Part shown: in pieces, positions 26,378 through 39,500 of the stretch | How positions within the stretch are numbered: position 1 is the stretch's first letter | How the letters are laid out: each line of letters begins with the position of its first letter | Assembly: GCA_003450735.1 (NCBI GenBank) | Contig: DMEZ01000071.1 | Coordinates: 3,827-67,826 of the forward strand | Direction: 5' to 3' | DNA: 64,000 nt | Source: Elusimicrobiota bacterium | Lineage (GTDB): Bacteria; Elusimicrobiota; Elusimicrobia; UBA1565 | Translations under genes and position numbers: made by a program | Notes under the pieces: model-generated | Database searches by the model: none | What the model was told of the DNA's origin: nothing | The model's input: only the letters and a program-made list of their open reading frames with translations

Positions 26378-27591
26378 AGCGATTGGCCTTGGCATTGCTG
26401 TGCATGCCGCTGGGGGCCGGCGCCGTTACCGTCGAGCCGGTCTACAGCCTCTCGCTGTTGGGCGGGCAGTATTTCTTCGGCGGGGAGCGGGGGCATCTCT
26501 CGGGGAACTTGTCGGCTCTGGCGGCCCCCGGCATGAAGTTCAACAAGGAGTGGGAGTTCTTCCCGAGCGTGAGCGGCTCCTACCAGGGCACGAAGCAGGT
26601 CCTGGACCTGGTGGGCGCGGGGACGGTGTTCCAGGAGCAGATGGACTATCGGGTGGGACTCAAGCCGGTGTACTCCCCCGGCGGCGGGCGCTGGCGGGTG
26701 AAGCCGTCGTATGCCTTCCGCACCCAGCTGCTCAGGGAGACGAAGGAGGAGGGCTGGACGAAGGGGCTCTTCGACTACCGTCGGCACGATCTCGGGCTGG
26801 AGGGGGAGTTCGTCTACAAGGATCCTTTCTCCGTCCGGGCCGCGTTCGGGTATGCGATGACGGATTTCCCGAACTATTCTTCGCTGGAGTCGCAGGCGAA
26901 CTTCGACTTCAACGGGCAGTCTTTGGCGCGGGAGCTGGTGGGCGACAAGGTGCTGGATTCTCAAGCCTTCCTTTTCTCGTTGGCGGGGAACGTTCCGTGG
27001 CGGGGGGCGGTGTTCGATCTGGGGTACACCCTGCTGGCATCGGAGTTCCCGAACCAGCACGTGGTGGACATGACGGGGGATCTGACGAGCCCTCTGCGCT
27101 CGGACATGGCGCACCTGCTGAGCGCGGGGGTGAAGGCGCCGGTGCCGCTGGGGGATCTGCCCGGAAAGATGGTGGGATCGTTCGGGCTGGGCTTCATCCT
27201 GAGCTCGTCGAACCAGAACAACTACGACGCGCTCCGGACTCATTTTCAAGAGGGCTACTACGATTATACGGAGCTCCGGCTGAGCCCCGGGGCGAAGTAT
27301 CTGGTGGGGAACCCGGACAGGCCGGTGACCTTCGGGCTGGGGTTCGACGTGTGGCTGAGGGATTATCCGCGGCGGCAGGTGCAGGACTCGGCGGGCACGT
27401 ATGAGACGCAGACGCTGGGGCAGACCAACTGGATGGTCACGGCGTCGGTGAGCCGGCCCATCGCACCGCGGGTCAGGCTGATGGTGGATTTTTCGTACGG
27501 GGCGGCGAGTTCGAACATGGGGTATGAGTCGCTTTATAAGTACAGCTATACGGCGACGAACTACCTGTTCGGGGTGAGCTATGACTTGTAG
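26374..27591 (+). CDS. Outer-membrane beta-barrel protein
   Basis: A 405-aa protein with a signal peptide (MKRLALALLCMPLGAGA) and a body of alternating amphipathic strands closed by the C-terminal YTATNYLFGVSYDL, ending in an aliphatic residue preceded by aromatic positions, as barrels do. Features such as VDMTGDLTSPLR and SVSRPIAPRVRLMVDFSY fit repeated hairpins. I cannot name the family. It overlaps fecR by 4 nt and the giant gene by 11 nt, so it is translationally coupled to both. It may be the outer-membrane pore or anchor for the giant protein, an inference from context. Confidence 0.8.
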   Translation: MKRLALALLCMPLGAGAVTVEPVYSLSLLGGQYFFGGERGHLSGNLSALAAPGMKFNKEWEFFPSVSGSYQGTKQVLDLVGAGTVFQEQMDYRVGLKPVYSPGGGRWRVKPSYAFRTQLLRETKEEGWTKGLFDYRRHDLGLEGEFVYKDPFSVRAAFGYAMTDFPNYSSLESQANFDFNGQSLARELVGDKVLDSQAFLFSLAGNVPWRGAVFDLGYTLLASEFPNQHVVDMTGDLTSPLRSDMAHLLSAGVKAPVPLGDLPGKMVGSFGLGFILSSSNQNNYDALRTHFQEGYYDYTELRLSPGAKYLVGNPDRPVTFGLGFDVWLRDYPRRQVQDSAGTYETQTLGQTNWMVTASVSRPIAPRVRLMVDFSYGAASSNMGYESLYKYSYTATNYLFGVSYDL

Positions 27592-30500
27592 CCGCCTCGG
27601 GCGGATGGTGCTTGCGGCGTGGGCGTTGGCGACGGCGCCCGCGGGGGCGGCGACTTTCTCCGGGGATTTCTCGCAAGCGGGCGGGGCGACCTTCGACAAC
27701 GGCACGGATGACGAGGCGTTCGGCATCGTCATGGATACGAACGCTGCCGGCGGCCCGGCCCTGTATGTATTCGGGACGTCCTCAAGCCCTGCCACCAGCA
27801 GGGATATCCAGGTCATCAAATACAGCGCAGCCGGGGTCATGCTCGCCTCGGCGGCGTTCGCTGCAAGCTCCGGGATGGACGAGGCGACCGGCGGAGCCCT
27901 TGACGCCTCGGGCAACCTCATCCTCGCGGGTACGGCGGGGCCAGGCACCAATCTGTTGGTCCTGAAATACAGCTCGTCTCTGGCGCTCATCTCGTCCTAC
28001 ACGATCGCGGGCCAGGCCAAGGACGTCGCGGTCGCACCCAATGGAGAGATTATCGTTGCCGGGAGCACGAACACCGCGTTCTGGACGCTCCGGTTCAGTT
28101 CGAATCTGGTCATACTGTCGTCGGCAACCTTCGATCCGGGTTCGGACGACGTTGGCCACGGCGTCGCGGTTGCTCCGAACGGGGATATCTATATCGCCGG
28201 CTATTCTTTGGACTCTCATTATCGATACCTGACTATCAGGTATAGCTCAATGCTGGTCTTCCTGGCTTCCGCCACTTTCGTCAGCGGTATAAACGGGTAC
28301 ATGGCTGAAGCCGTCGAGTATTCACCTTCAGCAGATGCTGTATTCGTCACAGGTTCTGGAGGAACTGCCCCAGTTGGTATCACGACGGTCAAGTATTCCG
28401 CGGGTCTTGCGTTCATGTCGTCTGCGACTTTGACAGGCTCCGCCCAGGCCCACAACATGAGGATCGGGCAAAACGGCGACATATACGTCGCAGTATCTTC
28501 GATTAATGGGGCGAATTATGACATCGCCTTGTTCAGATATGGGCCCGATCTGATCTTCAAATCTTCCGCCTCATATGATTCGGGCTATAACGATTACGGC
28601 TACGATGTCGCTCTAGGCACCGACGCCTGGGCCTATGAGGTAGGGATGACGAGCAACTCCGGGAATGCCGATATGCGCACGGTCCGTTTCGCGCTAAGCG
28701 GCTGGAACTCCCCGGAGTCGTACATCACATCTCCCGCCCAAGGAGCGTACGTCAACACCCTCGCGAACATCGCCGGCACGGCGCAGGTCTACTACAGCTC
28801 CGTGACCGCGGTCTGGGTTTCCATCAAGAACCTCTCCTCGGCCTATTACTGGAGCCATGCGGCCGGCGCGTTCAACATCGCGGCGGGCTCGCCGCAGTTC
28901 ACCCCGGCCGACTTCGTCGGGGCCTCCTCGGGCACGTGGTCCTACGCGCACGGCAGCCTCGCGGGGGCGCTGACCTCCGGCACCAGCTACCTCATCGAGG
29001 TGCGCGCCCAGGACTCCGGCGGCGGCGTCCAATCCCCGGACAGCACGTCCCAGTTCGTCTACGATGTCGTGTCACCCATCGCGTACATCCTGCAGCCCGT
29101 CCATGCCTCCGCGCATGAAAGCTTCCCGACGATCATGGGCACGGCGAGCGACTATCCCGGCCAGGTCCAGCAGGTGCAGGTCAAGATCTCCAGCGGGCCT
29201 TCGTATGGGACTTCCTGGAGCGGCAGCGCCTGGACAGCATCGCAGACGTACTTGCTCGCGACGGGAACGCAATCCTGGTCGTATCCGGCCCTGGATTCCG
29301 GAGCCCTTATCGCGGGAACCACCTACGCGGTCAACGCCCGCGCGATGGACATGGCGGGCAGTACCGGGAGCGTGGTGGTCAGCAGTTTCCTTTATACCGG
29401 CGCCGGAGGGGGAGCGAGCTTCACCGGCGATTTCTCCCAGCCCGGCGGGGCCGTCTACGACGGCGGGGATGTGGACGAGCTCGCGGGCATGGCCGTGGAC
29501 ACGACCTCGGCTGGCGGGCCCCACCTCTTCATCGCCGGTTACTCCACGATTCCAGGTGTCTCGGCCAACTGGATCGTCATCAAGTACGACACACTCGGCG
29601 TCAAGCTCGCCTCCGCGGCTCTCTCCAGCGGCAATGACGGACAGGTCTACGGCCTCGCCTTCGACCCCGCCGCCCAGCAGCTCATCGTGGTGGGCCGCAC
29701 CGCGCCCGGTGCCGGCCGCATCGCCAAATACACCCCGAACCTCGCGCTCATCTCCTCCGCCTCCGTCAGTGGGGAGCCGACGGGCGTGGCGGTGGGCTAC
29801 GAGGGAGGCCAGCAGTATCTCTACGTCGCCGGATTCGGGAGCGGGAACATCTGGGCCAAGCGCTACGACGCCAGCCTGGGCTATACGGGAGTGACGACGA
29901 ACCTGCGGACGTATGCCACGGATGTCCGCTGTCCCAACTTCAACGGTAGGGCGCGCAATGGCTACTACTACGTCGAGATCGGCTATACGGATACGACGGT
30001 CTGCGACGGCACCAACCCGCGCTATGGCGTCTACAAGCTGAGCGCCGCGAGCCTGACTCAGGTCTCCTCTGGGCCTTCCGCCGGCGGCCTGCCGGAGAGC
30101 AACGCCCGCGACCTGGCCCTCGATGCCGCCGGGAACGTCTTCGTCGTGGGCTACACCACGGGAACAGGCCACGCCGAGCAGTTCGTGGTCAAGTATGACC
30201 AGAACCTTTTGATGCTGGCCTCGGCCACGGCGAGCCAGGAGTTCTACACCGGCTCGAACAACGGACGGGCGGGCGTCGCCATCGACACGAACACCTCGGA
30301 CGTGTACGTCGCCGGCTGGGGCGCGGTGCGCTACACGAACGACCTCGTGCTCAGCACCTACAACGTCTACGCCGCGGGGGTGTTCGGCGTCTACGTGCAG
30401 AACTCGAGCAACGTCTACGTCACACGGAACGTCATGTGGGACTTCGTGACCCAGCGGGTGAATCTCTCGAACGGGCCCGCGACGCCCAGCGCTTTCACCG

Positions 30501-33500
30501 CCCCCGTCGGCTGCGGACTGACGAAGAACGTGAAGAAGGACGGCTCAGGCGACTACACGACGATCCAGGCGGCGGTGAACGCCCTGCCGATCAGCCTCAG
30601 CACGACCACCTGCGTGGTCGTCCGCGACACCCAGACCTACGCCGAGCAGGTCACCGTCCAGGGCTTCACCAACAACGGCTGGCGGCTCAAGATCATGGCC
30701 GACCCCTCCTTCATCAGCACCGCGCCCGTCATCAACCCGCCGGCGCTCTCGACCGCGGCCTTCCTTATCAGGAACGCCAGCGTGACCCTCCAAGGATTCA
30801 AGATCCAGCCGGCGAGCGTCCTGCCCTACGGCATCCTGTCGTCTTCGGCGAGCGCGGCCATCAGCGGCATCGTCTTGAACGGGTGGGCGAAGGTCTCGGT
30901 GGCCGCCGTCTCCATCACGACCGGGAATACCGTGTCGGGCTCCAGCGTGGCCGTCCAGCACGCCATCGCCCTCCAAGTCACGGGCCTCTACGGCGCGGTC
31001 ACGAACAGCACCTTCACCGCCTCCGGCGGCTACATGGCGGCCGACATCTCCGGCGCCTCTTCGTGCACCTTCCAGTCCCTCTACGTCGAGAATGCCGTGG
31101 GCGAGGGCTTCAAGTTCTCGGGGGCCAGCTGGAACACCCTCGTTGGCTCGACTTTGACCTCGTCGGGCGACAAGTCGCTCTACATCGAGCTGAGCACCGG
31201 CAACCTGGTCACCGGCAGCGTCGTCAACGGCATGCTGTACGTGAACTACTCCGCCTTTAACCGGGTGGAGCTGAGCACGGTCAACGGGAACGCGGAGATC
31301 CAGAACGTCTCTTCCTACAACACCTTCGACCGCATGACCATCACCGCGACGACCGGCATTGGCCTGGCCATCAACGGGGGAGTCGAGGCCCAATCGACCA
31401 GTCATAACACGGTGATGCGCAGCACCATCACGAACTCGGATGGCATCGATCCCGCCGTGGAGCTCGGCGCGACCTCCAACACCGTCACGCAGTCCCTCCT
31501 GCGCAACCTGGCGGGGCCCGCTGCGCAGATCTGGTGGAGCCGGTACGGGTCGATCTCGATGAGCACCATGATCGGCGGCGAGATGGGCCTTGTGATCTTC
31601 GAATCGACCGGCGCGCGGATCGACAACTGCTACATCCAGGGCTCCACCGCGGTCAGCTTGAGCGGGGTCGAGGATACCGCGATCGACTCGTCCGTGGTCT
31701 CGGGCACGGTCTTCGGCGTGGCGACCGAGGGCGCCCCGAACTTCACCGACCCGTGGCAGGACTTCGCGCTGACGAACAGCACCATCGTGACCGGCGGGAC
31801 GGGGGTCCGCGCTCATGCGCCGAGCTATGGGCAGTTCAAGCTCGGCAACGTGGTCATCCGGGGGCCCTCGATCGGCGTCTTCATCTCCTCGCCGGCGTCC
31901 GGGGGGAACCTTTCCTTGTCTTCGGTCTCCTTCCAGGGCCTGGCCGCCGGGGCCACGGCCATGGTGCTGGGCGGGGGGAGCTGGACGTCCACCTTCACGG
32001 CGTTCGACTTCGTGAGCGCGTCCATGGCCGTCAACGTGGACGCCCGACTGCTCGGGGCGGGGGCGCGCATCACGATGGCTTCCTCGACCGGGACGAAGGC
32101 CGGGCCGCTTTATGAGAACGACCCCGGCGGCTACGTGGACTGGCTTGGTTTCGCGTCCTACATGCCGCCCGCCGGCTGCGGCCTGACCAAGAACGTCAAG
32201 AAGGACGGCTCGGCCGACCATAGCACCATTCAGGGCGCGATGAATGCCCTCCCGATCAGCCTCACCACCACGGCCTGCGTCGTCATCCGCGACACGCAGA
32301 CCTACAGCGAGCAGGTCACAGTGCAGGGCTTCACCAACAACGGCTACCGGCTCAAGATCATGGCCGAGCCGGGCCTGACCCCAGTCATCTCCCCGCCGGC
32401 CCTCTCCACCGCCGCTTTCCTTATTAAGAACTCCAGCGTGACCCTGCAGAACCTCGCCGTCGTATCCATCAGCTCCCTCCCCTACGGCATCGCCTCCTCC
32501 TCGGCCTACCTGACCTTGAGCGGCGTGGGCGTGAGCGGCTGGAACTACGCGGCCGGGGTGGCCGTCACGAGCTACAGCACCGTGGACCACTCGAGCGTCG
32601 CGATCCAGAACACGCTGGACACCCTCGGCAACGGCGCCCTCTACGTCATCGGAGAGAAGAGCGTCATCACGGACAGCACGGCCTCCAGCGCCGGCTCCAA
32701 CTACGCCGCGGTCTATCTTCTGAACGCGTCTTCGAACACCATCCTCCGCGGGTTCTTCAGCTCCAATGACATGGCCCTGCGCATCTCCGGCGGCGCCTAC
32801 AACGAGGTCTCCCTGAGCACCATGATCGGCAGTACCGGCCTCTATGCGGGATCGACATCCTCCAATACGGTCACCGGATGCTACCTGCAAGGGACCAGCT
32901 ACGCGGGCATCGATTTCACCGGTGGGCGCTACAGCACGGTCGCCCAGAGCACGGCGGTCGGCGCACCGCTGGGGACGTACGGTTTCTACATGACGGGCGG
33001 CTCGAGCTGGAACAAGATGACCGGGGTGGTGATGAGGGGCCAGCAGGTGGGCATGACCCTCTTCTCCAACTCCGTGTTCAATACCGTCCAAGCCAGCACC
33101 ATCAGCGGGAGCCAGAACTTCGGCCTCCAGATCAACGCAGCCTCGAACACGGTGACCAACAGCTTCATGAGCTGCACGTCGCCCTCATGCCACGCGGTCG
33201 TGATCGACTACGGAGGCAACGGCAACACCATCGGCCAGAGCGTGCTTTCCGGAAGCTACGGGATGTCCTTCGGCGGAGGGCCGCCGCTCCCCTGGGGGAA
33301 CGTCATCAGCACGATCTCCTTCCAGTCCCTGCCTGCAGGAGCGACGGGGTTCTCCTTCGCCAACTACCAGCTGGTCATGACGATGACGAACATCGATTTC
33401 GGGCATCCGAACCTCGCGGTCAACGTCAACGGCAGTCTCCTGCCGGCGGGCTCGCACATCACGCTGATGAATTCCGCAGGCGCGAAGGCCGGGCCGCTCT

Positions 33501-36500
33501 ATGAGAACGACCCGAACAGCTACGTGGACTGGCCCGGGTTCGCGTCGTTCTCGGCTCCCTCCGGCTGCGGCGTGGCCAAAAACGTCAAGAAGGACGGCTC
33601 GGGCGACCATACGACCATCCAGGCGGCCCTCAACGCTCTCCCTGTCAGCTTGACGACCACCACCTGCGTGGTCGTGCGGGACACCCAGACCTACAACGAG
33701 CAGGTCGTCGTCCAGAACATCGCGACCAACGGCTACCGGCTCAAGATCATGGCCGACCCCAGCTTCGTGAGCACGCGGCCGGTCGTCGATCCCCCGGCCT
33801 CGTCCTCGGCAGCGTTCCTGATCAACAGCTCCAGCGTGACGCTCGAGAATCTTTTGATCCGGCCGACGCATTCCATGGTCCCGGGCTCCTACGGCGTGTG
33901 GGCTTCTTCGGCTGACGTGAGCTTGACCAGCGTGACCGTGGACGGCGGGACTTACATCTCCGACGTCGGAGGGAGCGTCGGGGCCGGCGCCGCGGTCCAC
34001 CTTTCCAGTTGGAGCTCCATCGCGTATTCGAGCGTGACGACGGCGAGCTCCACGGGCATCCGGCTCACGGGCGTCGGGAGTTCCGTGTCCGACACCCTCG
34101 CGTATCATACGAGCTTCCTCAGCGCCATCACCTTCCGCGGAGCCTCCTCCTGCACCGTGACAAGGGTGCAGGTATTCTCCACCTCCTACGGCATCTCGCT
34201 CAACAGCGGAGCGAGCTTCAACACGGTGACGCGCAGCACGATTTCTGGAACCCTCGCGCTTTCGGGCGCGAGTTGGAACATCGTGAGTTCGAACACGATC
34301 AGCGGCTCGCCTGCGGTCTTCATCTTGAACGGAGCGAGTTCGAACACCTTGGTCCGCAATAGGATCGACAGCCCCGGGAGCGCCGCCGTCGCCTTTACGG
34401 GCTACTCGGGCGGCAGCGGCCTCTCAGGCTCCGCCTTCAACACCATCGCCCTGAGCACCCTGACCAGCGCGTCCTCGACGGACGCGACCTTGGAGTTCCA
34501 GCCGGTCGCGGCGACGACCGGCAACCTCGTCACGGACAGCTACATCTACAACTCCGTGGGAGACGCGGCCTACATCTCCTACTCGATCGGCAACGCGGTG
34601 GTGCGCAGCACCCTCATCGCCGAAGGGGCGGGGGCCTCGGGCTTGATCATGGACGACTATGAGGGTTCCTCCACGACCGTGAGCGACTGCTTCATCAAGG
34701 GCTCCTCCGCCGCCTGGGTGAGCGGGCCTCACGGGACGGTCCTCGAGAGGAACCTATTCTCGGGCAGCGGCGGCGCGGGAAGCATAGGGCTGGGCGTTTA
34801 CGGCGGCTCCTACTACGAAGAAGCCGTCTGGCAGAGCGTCGGCGCGCTGACCCTCTCCTCGAACACGATCCAGAACGCCGCGTACGGCCTGATCGTGGAC
34901 TCCTCGGCCCCAGGATTCTCCATTGCGGTCTCCTCCCTGAACTTTACGGCCTTGCTGGCTGGAGCCACGGCGATCAAGTTCGTGGATGCGGGGGTGGTGG
35001 TCGCGACCATCAGCGCCGCGAATTTCACGGGTCCCAACACGGCCGTGAACGTGGACGGCTCGGGGCTGGGCGCGGGCTCGCGCATCACGATGGCCGCCTC
35101 GACGGGCACGAAGGCCGGGCCGCTCTATGAGAGCGATCCGAACGGCTACGTTGATTGGCCGGGGACGGACGTGCTTGTTTTTGCCGTGCCAAGCTATCCG
35201 GCCGATGGTTCCTTCGTGAACGTTCAGCCCAATTACAACTGGGTGGGGCCGAGCACGACGGCCGTGGCGGGCTTGGGCGTCGGGGCGAGCTATCGTCTGC
35301 AGGTATCCAACAACGATCCGGGCTTCAGCAGCACAATCATCAGCATCAGCACGCTGGCTGTTGTGCATAGTACCGATATCGCCGTAGACCATGGGGTTTA
35401 CATTTCGACTTTCACTTTGAGCAGCAACACGACTTATTTCTGGCGCGTGGCGGTCGCCGGCGGAGATGGCACACCAGGGCCCTGGTCGCCGGTTTATAGC
35501 TTCAGAACCGACTTTATCAGTCCGACAACATCAGGGTACTTGAGTGTGAACTCGACGGGCGGGGTAATAGGTGAAGAGCAGTGGAATAATTTGGTTACGG
35601 GTGTCACAGTGCAGATCACGGTGCAAGACATCACGTCGGGCCTCGCGATTACGACAGCCGCCGTTTCTTTCTCGGGCGACGGACACGATTATATGAATGG
35701 GACCAGCGGCTTCGGCGTCATGTACTCGACCAACGCGGGAGCGAGCTGGATAGATACATCGACGACATCCGTATCAAACGGCGGCGTTGCGTTAGGCGTC
35801 CATGTCTTCAGTCTGGCTGTCTTCAAGGACAAGCTCTTTGCTGGGGATGCCGCGAATGGCAAGGTATACGTTAGCGTTGACGGCGATACCTGGGACACGA
35901 CGAATGGCGGTGCCGCGGTCGGTCTGGAACTCTCCGCTTTGGCCGGCTATGGCGGGAAACTCTATGCCGCTGATAACAGTAATTTTAGCGGCAAAATATA
36001 TGTGAGCACTGACGGCAATTCATGGAGCGCTACGAATAGCGGTGGAGCCGTAGGGACGCGCATCAAGACCCTGGCCGTGTACAACGGTAAGATTTATGCG
36101 GGAGACGAGGCAAACGGTAGGATTTATGTGAGCGCTGATGGCGATGTTTGGAGCGCGACGAAAGGGGGCGCTGCGGTCGGCTCCCAGATTGAAGCCCTTA
36201 CGGCATACAATGGAAAGCTCTATGCAGGGGACATAAACGGCAACGTGTACGAGAGCGTCGATGGCAATTCCTGGAGCACAGGCGTTGCGGTGGGCAATGA
36301 TATCAGGGCACTAGCAATCTACAACGGTAGACTATATGCCGGCAGCAATAATGATGGGAAGATATATGTGAGTGCCGACGGGAGCGCATGGAGCGCAGTG
36401 AATGGCGGCGCCGCAGTCGGAAGTGGGATCTTTACTCTATCGGTCATGAACGGGAAACTCTACGCAGGAGACTTCAACGGAAAAGTGTACGTGAGCGCTG

Positions 36501-39500
36501 ATGGCAACGTTTGGAATATGGCGAATTGCGAGGTCGGCGGCGGTACGTATATACACACATTGGCCGCCTATAACGGCAGACTTTTTGCGGGAGGCTATTT
36601 CCTAGACGGCAAGATCTACAAGTTCTCTCCGATCAACACGGCTTTGCCCGGCTCCGACGGCTCGACCTCCGTCCAGGCCCTCACTGCCACCGGGTTGAAC
36701 CTGGCCCCTTCCACCAACACCCTGACCTGCGCCGGCGTCTCCCCCTGCGGCGCCACCAATCAGGTGAAGTTCACAGTCACGGACATGGCCGGCAACGTTA
36801 GGACGGCAGGGCCCTATGCGGTTCTGGTTGGCTCGTCGACTGCGCCTGCGGCACAGTTGGGATGCGGCCTGACCAAGACCGTCCAGAAGGACGGCTCGGG
36901 CGACCATACGACCATCCAGGCCGCCCTCAACGCTCTCCCGGTGAGTCTGACGACCACCACCTGCGTGGTCATCCGGGACACCCAGACCTACGCCGAGCAG
37001 GTCACCGTCCAGGGCTTCACGAACAACGGTTACCGCCTGAAGATCATGGCCGACCCCAGCTTCATCAGCTCGGCCCCCGTGGTCTCCCCGCCCGCACTCT
37101 CGACCGCGGCGTTCCTCGTCATGAACGCCAGCGTGAGCGTCCAGGGCTTCGCCCTCGCTTCCACGTCCCCGTTCGCCTACGGCGTCTACGCCTCGTCGGC
37201 CTACCTGAATCTGGACGGGATCAGCGTCTCGGGGAACCTCGGCTACGCAGGGGTCTTCGTGAGCAGCTGGAGCACCGTGACCTCCGCGACCGTCACGGCC
37301 AGCAACGCCCACGGCTTCATCGTCACCGGGCTGGGCAGCCTCCTCAGCGGGAGCCGCGCCAACATCCACTCCTCCTCGCGCTACGCCCTCTGGATCAACG
37401 GGGCCTCCTCCAGCACGTTCACCGCCTTCATCGCGAGCAACACGGCCGGCATCGCCTTGGAGGTGAACGGGGATTCGCGCTGGAACCAGGTCCAACAGAG
37501 CACGGTCGCCGGCGACACGGCGGGCCTCTACGCCCTCTACGTCAGCAGCGGCTACGCCAACGTGTTCAGCGACTGCTTTATCCGGAACTCCACCGGGAAC
37601 GCCGCGGTCATGGGCTGGTGGAGCAGCGGGAACACCCTCCTGCGGAGCACGGTCGTCGCCACGGCCCCGCAGGCGAGCGCCCTGACGCTCATGTCCCCCG
37701 CGAACCTCCTCCAGGACAGCCTCTTCCGAAGCGCGTCCGGCAGCGGGCTCATCCTGTCCGGCGCGCACTTGAACACGATCCTCCGCAGCACGGTCACGAC
37801 GGACTCCTCCGCCAGCGACGCGCTCTACGTCACCGGCTCGGATTCGAACACCATCTCCGAGAGCTACATCCAGAACCTCTCGGGCGACGCGTTGACCCTC
37901 ACGGCGTCGAGGAACGACACGGTCACGCTCAGCACGGCCGTCGGCGGGCCTGAAGGGTTCTTCGCGCTCTATCTCACGAGCGGCAGTTCGCACGTCATCA
38001 CGCGGAACAGGATCCTCAGCCCGACGGGCGGCGGGATCCGCATCGTCAGCGGCGCGCACAGCAACCTCATCAGCCTCTGCGACGTCCGCGCCTGGGCCGA
38101 CGCCTTGGACATCAACGCCGGCTCCTCCAACACGATCACGCGCAGCTTCCTGACGGGCGGGGCCGGCTACGCCTTGAGCATCCAGGGCGGGTCCCCCTTC
38201 AACGTCGTCAGCCAGAGCACCATGACGGGCGGCAATTCGTACACCATCCAGCTGGTGATCCTCTCCTCCTCGACCATCGAGGACTCGTACATCGAGGGGC
38301 GCAGCCCCATCATCATCTACCATTCGACCGGGGTCGCGATCCGCTCCAGCGTCATCGTCGCCACGTCCGCCACCGGCACCGCGCTCTGGACGAACCTCGG
38401 CAACCAGGGGCTCGTCGTCTCCTCCAACGTCCTGGTCGGCGGCTCGCAGGGCAACGGCTTCCGGCTGGACATGCAGACCCCGAGCTCCATCCTGCTCTCC
38501 TCGAACACCGTCAGGGGCGCGCGATACGGGGTCCATGTCGGCACGCCGGTCGCGGGAGACAGCCTCTCCATCTCCGGTCTGACCCTCGAGGACCTCGCTC
38601 CGGGAGCCGCCGGCATCCGGCTCATGTCGGGGACTCTCGTCTCCACGTTCTCCGGCGTGGCCTTCAACGACGCCTCCCTCGCCGTCAATGTGGATGCCGG
38701 CCCGCTCTACCCTGGTTCCCGCATCACCATGGTCGGCCCCTCCGGCCCGAAGGCCGGCCCAGCCTACGAGAGCGACCCGAACGGCTACGTGGACTGGCCG
38801 GGCTATGCCCTGCCCGGCGGGGTCGTCGTCTGGGACGGCGGCGGCCTCACGACCAGCGCCTCCGAAGCCGCCAACTGGAGCGGGGACCTCGCGCCCGCCG
38901 ACGGCGCCCTTGTGCGCTTCGACGCCACCTCCTCAAAGGACTGCGTCTGGGACTACGCCGTCCGGGCGGCGAGCATGACCCTCGCCCCGGGCTACCAGGG
39001 CACGCTCCAGTTGGCCTCCTCCATGACCATCACGGGAGACCTGACCCTCTCCTCCGGCACCTTGCGCATGCCCGTTTCCGGGGCCACGATCACTTTGAAC
39101 GGCGGCTTCTACCGCGGGAATCCGGCCGCGCTGTACTGGGAGAACGGCCGCATCCGTCTCGGGGGGGACCTCGTCCTCAACGGGGCGGACAACAGCGCCT
39201 CGCCCGGCGCCGTGCTGGAGTTCGTCGGCCCGCTCTACCAGGTCGTTTCCGGCACGGGATCCGGCATCTTGCCTTCCATCGAGGTCCACTCCTCCAGCGA
39301 GGTCTACTTCGGACGCGGCGGCGGCGGGATCTCGGTCTGGGACGTCCTCATCACTGCCGGCCGCCTGAATCTCGGCGGACAGGCCGCCATCTTCTCGGTC
39401 AAGGGCGACTGGACGCAGACCGGCGGCGTCTTCGCGGCGGGGACGAGCACCGTCGCCTTCTACGGCGGGAACCCGTCCTCCTTCAAGACGCTCAGCGTGC

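Noticed and set aside
30509..38805. Repeat array as a CRISPR or transposon array
   Set aside because: Repeats are in frame, 1.4-1.9 kb long and encode a protein fold; there are no short spacers or terminal inverted repeats.
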